A stretch of 64,000 nucleotides of DNA from assembly GCA_019915135.1 (NCBI GenBank), contig JAHLMK010000002.1:930001-994000 (forward strand), read 5' to 3'. Positions 33,837-43,126 of the stretch are shown here, one piece after another (within the stretch, counting starts at the first letter, position 1; every line of letters starts with the position of its first letter). This DNA comes from Strobilurus pachycystidiatus (Eukaryota > Basidiomycota > Agaricomycetes > Agaricales > Physalacriaceae). A program made the translations under genes and the position numbers. The notes beneath the pieces were generated by a model that was not told the origin of the DNA, ran no database searches, and saw only the letters and a program-made list of their open reading frames with translations.

Positions 33837-35156
33837 ATGACTTTCATGTCTTCCTTCACTCAAGGCACAGCATCGTGTCCGCCGCACCCGCCCATATCAT
33901 TGTCTGGCAGCCAGAACAGTCCACTGATGACGTTGCACAGCTCCAGGTCGCCGTCCGAGCCGCCTCTGAACCCAGACACATACTACAACCCATCCAACTT
34001 GCGCCGACATGTCCGCCCAGTTGTAAATCCGTGTCCGTCTCCGACTGCCAACCATGTCCTCTCCCCACCACTTGAAAGTCCTCTTTCAAGCTCCTCCTCT
34101 CACCATGTCTCCTTAAATCACCCGTTGCAAGGCCTCGCCTCCCACTATGGCATTCCTACCATCCTGCCCAAACCACCAAGTACAACACCCCGAAGAAACC
34201 CTTTGACTTCCCATCCCAACTCTACCCTCCCAAACTTCGACTTAATCCGGACCAACTATTTAAATATGTTATCGCAAAAGCCTTCGTCTAATCTCGACGA
34301 CATGCAGACCCAAACCGCAATGGAGACCTCACCCATCTTCTCGGCGGACTCAACGTCCCCGATGTTCAGCGACTTCGGGGACGATTTCCTCAGATCGCCC
34401 CATGACGACTTCCTGACCTCCCCGATATTTGACAGCTTCGGGGGTGACTTTTCCGACTCTTCCCCGATGGATACTCCGCTCGACAGCTTTCTTACTACGC
34501 CATTGTTCCATGACATTGGCGAGCCTTTGATCGCTGGCGGGGAAGAGTTCTCGAGGATGGATCTTTTTGGTGGCCAAGACATGCTCCCCGTCGAGCAACC
34601 ACTGAAGTTCCCCCACCACGAGGCTCCCCTCTCCATCAACCCCTCCTCCCTCGTCGCTCCTCCAGCCCTTCCCGTGACTGTCCGAGACGAACCCACGTTT
34701 GTTGCGCCGCCGCCCAGGGCTGCGTCTGTTCGTGCTACAGCCAAACCACGAAAGGCCTCGGCTGCCACAGGGACAAGGAAGAACATCACGCCGGACAGCA
34801 TGGTGCCACTCGACGCCCCCATCCAAGCGCGTCGTTACATCACACCCTCTGCTACTTCCCGCAAGGAGATTCCAGCGACGTTCATCAAGAAGAAACGCTC
34901 GCGCTCCCAGGCTTTCGTCGAGGAGGACGAGTTGGACGAAATCCTGCCGCCCAATGCCACCGAGGCTGAGCAGATAGAGTTCAAACGCAAGCAAAACACG
35001 CTCGCTGCGAGGAAGAGCAGGAAGCGTAAGCTCGAGTACCAGCAGGGACTAGAGTCCCGGCTAGAAGATCTGCAGGAGCAGCTTGCTCATTGGAAGGCCC
35101 GCGCAGAAGTCTCAGAAGAATTTATCAAGGCGAATGGTCTCTCGTTGCCGTCTTAA
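33837..35156 (+). CDS. Gcn4/Cpc1-like bZIP transcription factor
   Basis: Probable master regulator of amino-acid starvation genes (general/cross-pathway control). The protein is ~439 residues from MTFMSSFTQG; an in-frame ATG at 33789 would make 455 and one at 33846 would remove three. The DNA-binding basic region KRKQNTLAARKSRKRKLE carries the Gcn4 signature NTLAARKSR, followed directly by a short zipper (LESRLEDLQEQLAHW) and the end NGLSLPS. Upstream acidic/aromatic segments (SPMFSDFGDDFLRS, SPIFDSFGGDFSDS, TTPLFHDIGEPL) look like activation motifs. The gene is intronless in its coding part. A long leader with a TGAGTCA element and an overlapping upstream ATG frame suggests self-regulation and translational control, as in yeast; that is inference. 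Confidence 0.85.
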   Translation: MTFMSSFTQGTASCPPHPPISLSGSQNSPLMTLHSSRSPSEPPLNPDTYYNPSNLRRHVRPVVNPCPSPTANHVLSPPLESPLSSSSSHHVSLNHPLQGLASHYGIPTILPKPPSTTPRRNPLTSHPNSTLPNFDLIRTNYLNMLSQKPSSNLDDMQTQTAMETSPIFSADSTSPMFSDFGDDFLRSPHDDFLTSPIFDSFGGDFSDSSPMDTPLDSFLTTPLFHDIGEPLIAGGEEFSRMDLFGGQDMLPVEQPLKFPHHEAPLSINPSSLVAPPALPVTVRDEPTFVAPPPRAASVRATAKPRKASAATGTRKNITPDSMVPLDAPIQARRYITPSATSRKEIPATFIKKKRSRSQAFVEEDELDEILPPNATEAEQIEFKRKQNTLAARKSRKRKLEYQQGLESRLEDLQEQLAHWKARAEVSEEFIKANGLSLPS

Positions 35157-35513
35157 TGTCGTCCTATCAAAAGTTTTTTTTCGATATCCTTATCTCCTTT
35201 TTTCTTTCCTTCCTTTCTCCTTGTCTTTTTCTCCAAGTAGTGTGAGTGCTCTATACGTAGTCCACAACAGAATGTGTCTTTGTCGTTACAGTAAAAGAAT
35301 ATACCTGTCTTCTCTGAGGTTATTTAACTTGCGTCCAATGTCCATGGTTGGATATTCGATTAAGATCATGGTCACTTCGACGGACGGAAGATGGAAGTGG
35401 ACCGAGGTGGATTGAGGCCACGTGACGAACGCGTTGGTTGAAGTGCGACTGTCACCTTTGACACTTGAAGAGGATCCTACCTTCCGTTAACGACTTTTTC
35501 ACGATTAATCGCA
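35157..35513. promoter_or_regulatory. Intergenic region between the bZIP gene and the HMMR-like gene
   Basis: About 357 bases with the bZIP 3' UTR (T-rich stretch at ~35170-35240) and the next promoter, which includes GCCACGTGAC (~35416), an E-box-like CACGTG. No gene seen. Confidence 0.35.
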
Positions 35514-37914
35514 ATGTTTCCGCGTGGAGCGAGGTTTGAAGCCACTACAGGTCTCGCATTCATGGCCGTACCTTGCATCTGGCTGAACCCACCACAGTTT
35601 CCGACGTACAAGGACCAAACTCTCACAACATTCCTACAGGTGCATTGATGTTGTATACTTTTTAATTTAAACGACTTATACTTGTATCTCAGAATCACAA
35701 CTAGAAGCCAACAAACGCGGTGCCTTCCTGGATAAGGCAAACCGTTTCAATCCCGATGCAGCAGTCAGCGAGGGTACGACAGTTGTCTGTTATTCGACTT
35801 ACTCAACAACTTGAGCATACCTCCAGTACCATCTACAAATACTGTGGCCAAATCTACATCCAAACCACCCCCATCACGACCCCCAACGAACCTCGCCGAT
35901 AGATACTCCGTTCTACAGAAAAAGGTCGATGATCTCGAGAGAGTTCACAAAGAGGACAAGCGAATGGTATATTCAAAATATCTATCGAGTTCACCTGATA
36001 TTGAAGATCAGTTTAGCACCGAGCAGAACTCGACCGTCTCAAACTCGAACTCGTCAACGCTCAGAAAGCCAATACCGATCTGTCTAATCGAATAGACAAA
36101 CAGAAGAAACACGACGATGCTCAATCCTCTCGCATATCCGAACTGGTGAAAGCGAGTGCTGCGGACAAATCCGAAATAAAGGAATTACGCACTAAATTGC
36201 GGGCCTCTGATCACGAACGCGCTCAATTGGCCTCGAAAGCGGGTGATGCTGCTGATCTGAAGAAGGGTCTACAGTCAGCGGAGCTCAAGCGCAAGGAGGA
36301 GGTTAGGGAGCGCGACAAGAAGATGCAGGAGCTGGAGCAGCTACTGGTGACGGAGAAGAAGCGGAGGGAGATGGCAGAAGCTTGTTGTATCGACCTTCGC
36401 GCCCAAACCAAGACCGAGGTCGATACCGCCCAATTCGAGCTGAACGACAAAGACGCAGAACTTGCCTCGGTGCAACAACAGCTGGAGGAAAACCGGGACC
36501 TACTCGAAGACTCTCTACACGATTGCGCCTCTTTACGCGACGAGACTGAGCAACAGCGTAGCTTGATGTCGCGCATGGCAGAGGCGTATAGCGTGCTTTG
36601 CAGTGCCACGGTGCCAATGGAGACTTATTCCAACTTGCAATACGCACATTTGGCTGGTCAATGGCACGCGATACGGCTGGAGCGCAAGCTCGCCAACGTC
36701 GAAGGGCAAGTGATTGAACTGGCGCATCTTCTCAGACAAATGAAGGAGGATCGTCTGTTGGTGGAAAGCCAACTTCGCGACGCCCGCGCCGAGATCCGCT
36801 CGTTCTGGCTCCCTATTCTCTCATCTTCGACAACTAGCAGTGGAAGCGATGATCACGAGCTTGCCATGGGCGAAATGGAACGGCGTTTCCTTCAATCTTC
36901 CTTGGAAGTAGAGCGCATAAACTCGACTGTCGACCGCGCTTTCTCTCAACTATCTGGACTTCTTTCCGCCGATCTCGTCTCGTGGTATACCGCTGCCGAG
37001 AAGGAGATTGTGGCTCTCCACTCGACCAAAGCTTCGATGGAGGAAGAGCTTCGTACTCAGCAGCAGCATCTCTCCACTGAGATTGCGGCAGCAAAAGCTG
37101 AACGGGATGACAAACAGCGGTCTTTGGAAGCGACAACGGCCGTGGTGGACGAACTTCGTGCGCTGTCCGAGAAGCATCAGAGAGATGCCTCCGACTTGCT
37201 CGTGCGGTTCAAGGAGGAGGAACGAAAACACAAGGCGGGCCTAGAGAAGGAAAGAACGGCCACACAACAACTGAGAGCGACCATGCAGAGACAAGCGATG
37301 GCCGAAGAGGGCTTGCGCTCACAAATAGACTCGTACGCCACCTTCCATTCGTTGCGCGTTGACCTGCTGATCTTGTTTTACTGTCAGTCTTACCAGTGAG
37401 CTCGCCGACGCGGAACAGCTCCAGGAATCGTATCAACAGCTTTCGGATGAGGTTGGGAACCTCATAGCGAAGAATGCATTGGCGCAGGATGTTGCCAACC
37501 AACTCAGTAAATTCAACGCGGAGATAGTTGGCCACCGAAATCCCGCACAGCGAATCTTGTATCTCGAGCGCATTCGAAACGAGCTGGCTGAGTCAAGACA
37601 GGTGAGTACCTGCCGCTCTCCTGAGATTTGTTTGCTGACCCTTTCAGAAACTCGCCGTTCTGACTCGGGAACGGGATGCACTGCTCGATCAGCGCGAAGA
37701 TCTCGTTACCGAAGTTGACATGTACAAGTCTGTTGCATCGGATAGCAAGCCACGAAGTATGATAACAAGGGTGAACCGGATACCCTTGGCGAGCTTGAAC
37801 CACTCCATGCACTCGTCCACTACGGCCAAGATAGCCGAGAAGTCCACTTGCATATTGGATATGATACCAGATGTTACACGAGATGATATGACTCTTGACG
37901 AGCTCACGTCTTGA
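35514..37914 (+). CDS. HMMR-like coiled-coil protein with PG-rich N terminus
   Basis: Probable microtubule or spindle-associated protein; role inferred from architecture. Three small 5' exons join in phase 1: MFPRGARFEATT, SDVQGPNSHNIPTESQLEANKRGAFLDKANRFN, and SEVPSTNTVAK. The repeated SDV/SEVPGP-like and KRGAFL(D/E)KANRF motifs resemble sperm-tail PG-rich repeats found in this fungal family. The rest is almost entirely coiled coil (from YSVLQKKVDDLERVHKE to LRSQID, ~500 residues). The C-terminal segment NAEIVGHRNPAQRILYLERI is the signature of the hyaluronan-mediated motility receptor C-terminal domain. Introns near 35963, 37340-37390 and 37600-37648 are short. The end is DMTLDELTS. The 5' exons are predicted by phase and motif only. 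Confidence 0.75.
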
Positions 37915-38129
37915 ACGCTTAATTCGTTTTATTATTATTTACCTGTGCATCTATTGTTGTGTATATATGATCGTCTTGTTCTTGTTCTTCTCTATTGTTG
38001 GCGACGATGCGCGCTCGCCAGGACAACGGAGTGAACAACAGTGAACCACATAATAAGAACAAGGAAGTGAGAGTATAAATGAAAGGGCCTCTGCATCCAT
38101 GTCTGCTATATCCACAGCAAACGAAAACT

Positions 38130-38751
38130 ATGGCCCAAGATCCATCAAGCGCTAAGCGGCAAAGGTGGGCAGCATTCCACAATATAGATGACCAGTTTGT
38201 TGACAAGCGATAACTTCAGAAGGCGTAACCGCCGCCTCTACGATGGCGCTATGCACGGAACCAAGGCCGTCGTGGTCGAAGCAATCCTTGAGCACGAAAA
38301 GTGGAGAAGAGATATTGGACTGACACTGGCGTCAAACACTGCTGTCGAGCCGGAGCTCAATATTCTCGAAAGTCATCCGCTATGCCAACAAGTCACATCT
38401 CTCCTGGCGCTTCGTAAACGCATGGCTGCTCATTGCCATCCTATACCACCACATCCCACATCGAATACCCGCGAAGACTGCAGGCAGCAGAGGAGCATTC
38501 TAATGACGCACATTCATGATAGAGAGGCCCTAGAGGTCAAATACGCTGCACGAAAAGCCGCCTTTGCGAGAAGAGAGGCATGTCTAGCCAAAAAGGCGCA
38601 TGAGAGGAAGCGGGAAGTAGAGGAACAGGAAGCCGAGGTCAAAGATATGGAGCAAGATCTGCGAGATGGCGAAGAGATGATTGACCGGTGGGTCGGCTGG
38701 GCTAGAAGACGAGGTCACGATGTGAAGAGATGTAAGGGAGCAAGGCGGTGA
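38130..38751 (+). CDS. Small basic coiled-coil protein, unknown function
   Basis: Not recognised. Exon 38130-38164 (MAQDPSSAKRQ) joins through a 55-base GT..AG intron to 38220-38751, giving ~188 residues. It begins with an Arg-rich patch (RQRRRNRRLYDGAMHG), continues with a helical EHEKWRRDIGLTL segment, and ends in a long charged helix (ARREACLAKKAHERKREVEE, then QEAEVKDMEQDLRDGEEMID) and a basic tail RRRGHDVKRCKGARR. The frame stays open with coding-like composition across 530 bases. It could be a small nuclear or kinetochore-type coiled coil, but nothing in the sequence proves that. Confidence 0.55.
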
Positions 38752-39056
38752 GAAGAATGAGGCGGGCACGGTGGAAGAGGTGGTAATCGGACACAGTAGA
38801 CAGGAGGTGTGCCTCCGCCTCCAATTACAGTATAGCTGCTTAATAGGAACTCTCATTGAGTAAGTACCCAAGAGTTCGTCGAGGAAGTTGAGGAGAGGAA
38901 ACTTGGAAAGGCCCTCGGCCCGAAATCCCGGAATGCAGCACGTCCACGTGACGTTGGTGGACGAGTTGAATTACCCCGGTCCCAGCCAAAACGTTGCAGC
39001 ATTTGCTTCCACACCACGTCCGTTCGTTTCCTTGTCCCACCCGTGCAGTGTCCAGA
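38752..39056. promoter_or_regulatory. Upstream region of the Aurora kinase gene
   Basis: 305 bases with no gene; contains GTCCACGTGACG (~38941), a CACGTG core. Otherwise nothing recognised. Confidence 0.35.
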
Positions 39057-40428
39057 ATGGCGTCAGTTGCCTCTGTTACTCGCCAAATTGCTGCCCTCGA
39101 GATATCCAACAACAAGAAACCAGCTTCCACCACAGCGAGACCCCCTTTGCATTCCAAACAGCCCAGCCAGACCAACGTCGCGAAGTTGCTCACCAAATTC
39201 GCTGCCCCCAACACCGCTACTGCACCTTCCAAATCGAAACTAACTGCGTCATCTTCCTCTCTGCGCACTCAACCCAGCGCCACCACCCTCACTGAGAAAC
39301 CCTCCACAACGACTACTTCGCAGCAGATAGATATTGGGAAATACGATGGAGGTCTAGAGATAGACAACGAGAAGAGAGGCGAAATAGTCTCGGGGGATGC
39401 TGCCAAAGAGCTGGCACTCGACTCGAGTGTCGCTCCGTACGTGTTTCTTTGACCACGACGATTGTCATGACCAAGCTCTCCAACAGGACGCATCCTACGC
39501 GGGAGTGGACTCTAGGCGCCTTCGACATGGGCCGGCCACTAGGCAAAGGCAAATTCGGCCGTGTCTACATGGTCCGCACCAAGACTGAACCTCACTACAT
39601 CCTCGGCTTGAAGACCCTCTACAAATCTGAGATCGTCCAGAACAAGGTTGAAAAGCAGACTCGACGTGAAATCGAGATCCAGCAGAACCTCCGACATCCC
39701 AACGTTCTTCGCCTGTACGGGTACTTCCACGACGAGAAGCGTATATTCCTTATGCTCGAGTTCGCGGCCAAGGGCGAGTTGTACCGGCAGCTCAGCAAAC
39801 ACGGACGCTTCGGCGAAAAGCGAAGCTCCCGCTACATTGATCAGATGGCGGACGCGTTGATGTACTTGCACTCGAAGCATGTCATCCATCGTGATATCAA
39901 GCCGGAGAATATCTTGCTCGGGCTGAATGGGGAGCTGAAGATCGCCGACTTCGGATGGAGTGTGCATGCTCCAGGAAACCGGAGAAAGACCATGTGCGGG
40001 ACACTCGACTATCTTCCCCCAGAGATGGTGGAGGGCCGGGATCACACCGAGCGTGTCGATCACTGGGCCCTTGGTGTCTTGACTTACGAGTTCTTGAACG
40101 GCAGTCCACCATTCGAAGTTCAAGGGAGTGTGCACGGTATGTCTTGACTCTTCCAGAAGAGGTCTTGTCGCTGATGCCGATGCTAGGGACGTACCGCCGG
40201 ATATCCAATGTTGATCTTAGGTTTCCAGCAGGCATGTCGACTGAGGCGAAGGATTTGGTCGCTCGAGTAAGCTTTTGTGATGTTGCTGTCTGCTGTTCTG
40301 GAGCTTATGTTTCTCAGCTACTTCAACATGATCCGAAGAAGCGGCTGCCCTTCCCCGAAGTTCTGCAGCACCCTTGGATTGTCAAGTATCGGCCACAGGG
40401 AACGAACCGCCCCAGCGTCATCTCCTAG
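39057..40428 (+). CDS. Aurora protein kinase (Ipl1/Ark1)
   Basis: Mitotic serine/threonine kinase of the chromosomal passenger complex that corrects kinetochore-microtubule attachment. Exons 39057-39436, 39487-40136, 40187-40266 and 40318-40428 join in frame to 406 residues. A ~140-residue Ser/Thr/Lys-rich N-terminal region precedes the kinase domain: glycine loop [13 protein letters not shown], catalytic lysine in [20 protein letters not shown], the Aurora hallmark DFGWSVHAP, and the activation-loop [16 protein letters not shown] with the phosphorylated threonine. The C-lobe continues through [20 protein letters not shown] to [10 protein letters not shown]. All catalytic residues are present. 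It is the only Aurora in this window, and basidiomycetes usually have one. Confidence 0.93.
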
Positions 40429-40694
40429 TGTCTGTGGTGCCTTTTTACTTGCGAACTTCTTGACTTCATTCTATTCTAAGATGTATGTACACGCTATGTA
40501 TGTCACTGTATGCTACCTTCATTTTATGCATCTTTCAATGTATGAGGTGTCCCTCAGAAGTATGTCGATAACGAGGATAAGGCCGGGATAAGGCTTACTT
40601 GCCCTTTCCAAAACACTCAAAATAGACGCCTTGACGGAAAGTAGGGCGATGAACATATATCGAGATGCAAGAAACAAAACGTCAAATTAGTGAA

Positions 40695-41802
40695 TCACGA
40701 TTCATGTTTCCGCTTCGACTTCTTTTTTTTCGTCTGCGCCTCAACCGGCTGCGCCTTCCTCTTCTTCTTCGACTCTTTGACCAGCTCAACATCTGCATGT
40801 TTACCGAGAGCGTCGAACGGATCCGCGTCTTCGTCGCTTTCTTCAAGTCCATCCGCCTCAGATGGGATAGCAACCTCCGCATCGACATCGACATCATCTT
40901 CATCCTCGACCTCCTTCTGCGCTTTCTGCCACACGGTATGTGATCCCGCAAAGGGATCCTGCTGCAGAGAGCCCACCACAGACAGCATTTCGTTCGCTAC
41001 GGTCAACCTATCACAGTGTCACTCATTGTCTGGACGCGAAGGTAGACTCGCTACTGACCCTATAACAGTGAAGTTTGGATGAGAGCCCATGGGTTCGCCT
41101 GTGCTTTTGTTCACCCATCGTCCGCCATCCGATCCTTCTTCCTCGGCTTGCGCATCGGCGGCGAACTCTGGGTCGTTGTCTGCGGGACCATACTCGAATT
41201 CCCAGTCGTCGGGTATATGATGTCGTGGTATTGAGACATTGAAGGTACGGTGTATGAGAATCGATATGTGGTCCGGAGAGCAAACGCTGAGTCGTCCCTC
41301 TGTCGACATACACTTGTAAGAATATTTCCCGTGCACTTAGTGTGTAGAGATCGTACCGAGTTTCATGCCGATGCGGGGACTCCATACTGTCGCGTCAAAT
41401 GAGACGCGACAGACTAGGAAAGGACAGTCGGCCTTGAGAGCCGCTTTGTCGTCCAGGAAGGTCAGGTTGGAATGAGAGAGTACCACTCCCTGAAGTGCTG
41501 GAATGTATCTACGAGAGAAGAAGCGTGAGATAGGGTAAGGTAAGAAGTATGAGGCGGACAGACCTCATTATCATCGAATCAAGCATTTCATCCACTCCAG
41601 CGCGAAGATTGCTGGTGAACACTGGTGATATTGAAAGTAGCAGCGTAGCCTGAATTACTTGAAACTCTGTTTCGCGATTTTTGCCCTTCTTCGTGGATTC
41701 CCTCTTGGCTTCAGAGACAGCATGTTTCGCCTTTTTCGACGCTGTTTTTTCGACGGCGGGTGATGAGACTTTGCGCTTTTTGGAAGAGGTGTGAACAGAC
41801 AT
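40695..41802 (-). CDS. RPA43: RNA polymerase I subunit RPA43
   Basis: Stalk subunit of RNA polymerase I (partner of A14) that contacts initiation factor Rrn3 to start rRNA transcription. The start at 41802 gives a Lys-rich N terminus (MSVHTSSKKRKVSSP...KKAKH), then TEFQVIQATLLLSISPVF and LDSMIMRYIPALQGVVLSHS (tip domain). The OB domain follows: CRVSFDATVWSPHIGMKL, LSVCSPDHISILIHRTFNVS, IPRHHIPDDWEFEYGPADND, and GRWVNKSTGEPMGSHPNFTV. The C terminus is acidic then basic (DEDDVDVDAEV ... KKKKSKRKHES), a likely nucleolar signal. Introns separate the conserved blocks. It starts 121 bases from PAM16 on the opposite strand. Confidence 0.92.
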
Positions 41803-41923
41803 GGTGGCGGTCCAGGAAAAAATTTGATCGGAATCCACGTGAACGAATTTTGCACCCAACCTCCGTCTTGCCTCCGTCTCCGGAATCGCGAATCCCGCCG
41901 AACTGCTTGTTTGCGCTTGACAA
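41803..41923. promoter_or_regulatory. 121-base bidirectional promoter, RPA43 / PAM16
   Basis: Only 121 bases lie between two start codons on opposite strands. A region this short must serve both genes, coupling rRNA synthesis and mitochondrial import machinery at the DNA level. CCTCCGTCTTGCCTCCGTCTCCGG (two CCTCCGTCT/C copies, ~41861-41882) is the only repeated element. Confidence 0.55.
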
Positions 41924-42571
41924 ATGGTACAAGAGGCCGTTATTCCGTTACTCTGGCTGATGCCGTCTCTCGTAGGCCTCACCAAGAGTTCTGATTCAAA
42001 TTTTGGTGACCTCGACGCGTATCGTTGGTAAAGCGTTCTTTGAGGCTGGTCGGCAGGCGGTGAAGAGTATGTGGTCACTCGACGCATCCCCAAAGCTCCC
42101 TAACGGTCTGGAACAGATGCAAAGACATCACCGCAGGGTGGAGTGAGCGCAGACGTCGCGGGTGTTGGCAATGCAAACTCTGGCTCAATAACGGATCAGC
42201 TCACACGACAGCATCGAATGACTCTGGACGAGGCCCATCTAATATTAAACACCAAAAAGGAAGCTAGCATGGAGACTGTCTTACAGGTCAGTGCTGTCTC
42301 CCCAGCTCTAGCCATGGCCATGCCGGCTAACTTCGTCATCAAGCAATACGAGCACCTCTTCAAAAGTAACACACCTCCCACACCGCCACCAAAAGCCGCG
42401 GGAAAACCACCAGCGCCCAAGGCTCATTCACACTATATTCAATCCAAAGTCGTCCGTGCTCGTGAACGAATAGAGGCAGAACTCAAGGGACCAGAAACAC
42501 CTACACCCACACCTAATCAGCCTCAAACATCACCGCCTCCCGAAGCTCCCAAAGGAGGCGACTCGTCATAA
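41924..42571 (+). CDS. PAM16: Mitochondrial import motor subunit Pam16/Tim16
   Basis: J-like protein of the inner-membrane import motor that pairs with Pam18 to control Hsp70. Exons 41924-41926, 41976-42066, 42117-42286 and 42344-42571 join in frame to 163 residues. The first coding exon is the ATG alone; a 49-base intron (GTACAA..CGTAG) then gives MASPRVLIQILVTSTRIVG, the usual hydrophobic start, followed by KAFFEAGRQAVKNAK. The J-like domain reads MTLDEAHLILNTKKEASMETVLQ and YEHLFKSN with no HPD, as expected for Pam16. SHYIQSKVVRARERIEAEL is conserved, and the tail is a proline-rich extension ending GGDSS. Confidence 0.92.
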
Positions 42572-43126
42572 CCTAGAGACCATATCCGCGTGCACTATAT
42601 TATCCTCTCCCCCTTCAGTTAATATATAATCATCTGGCGAAACACCCTTCGGAGCTCTATATGCGAACTTGTGGCGAGTCCAGAAGACATCATCACCTGC
42701 GACTCATCATGTCGCCGAATCTTTCCAGCGCTATCTCATCGACATCTCTGATTTGCTTTTCTCGTACTTCCAGACGCGACCGTTCACTTTTCCGCTAGAG
42801 TTGGAAGTGACAATGCGCGCACGTGGCCACCGAAAAAATTGTCGCGTCGTCATTGTTCAAGAGCCAATGCCAGTCCATGAATGCTTCGACTTCGGATTAC
42901 TGCTAGATAGCGGCTGTTTCCTAAGCAAAATCTCCGCTCCAGATGCATGACTTACAGCTTTCTCCCGAAACAAGCCTGCCCTCCGCACGTTCGTCCTTCA
43001 CACTCTTTTTTTTCCTAGCGCATGCGCATCTTTGACTAATTCATTCCTTCGATTGGCTACTATGGAGTTAGGGTTGCCCCACTGCTCTCCTTAAAGTTGA
43101 ATACTCTTCCTTTCCGAGGGCAGGAA
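42572..43126. other. Intergenic region before BTA1, no gene recognised
   Basis: About 555 bases. A short plus-strand frame (42669-42950) lacks an ATG at its beginning and has no recognisable protein pattern. It probably holds the PAM16 3' UTR and the BTA1 promoter. Confidence 0.4.

Noticed and set aside
42669..42950. Short plus-strand frame before BTA1
   Set aside because: No ATG at its beginning and no similarity pattern.
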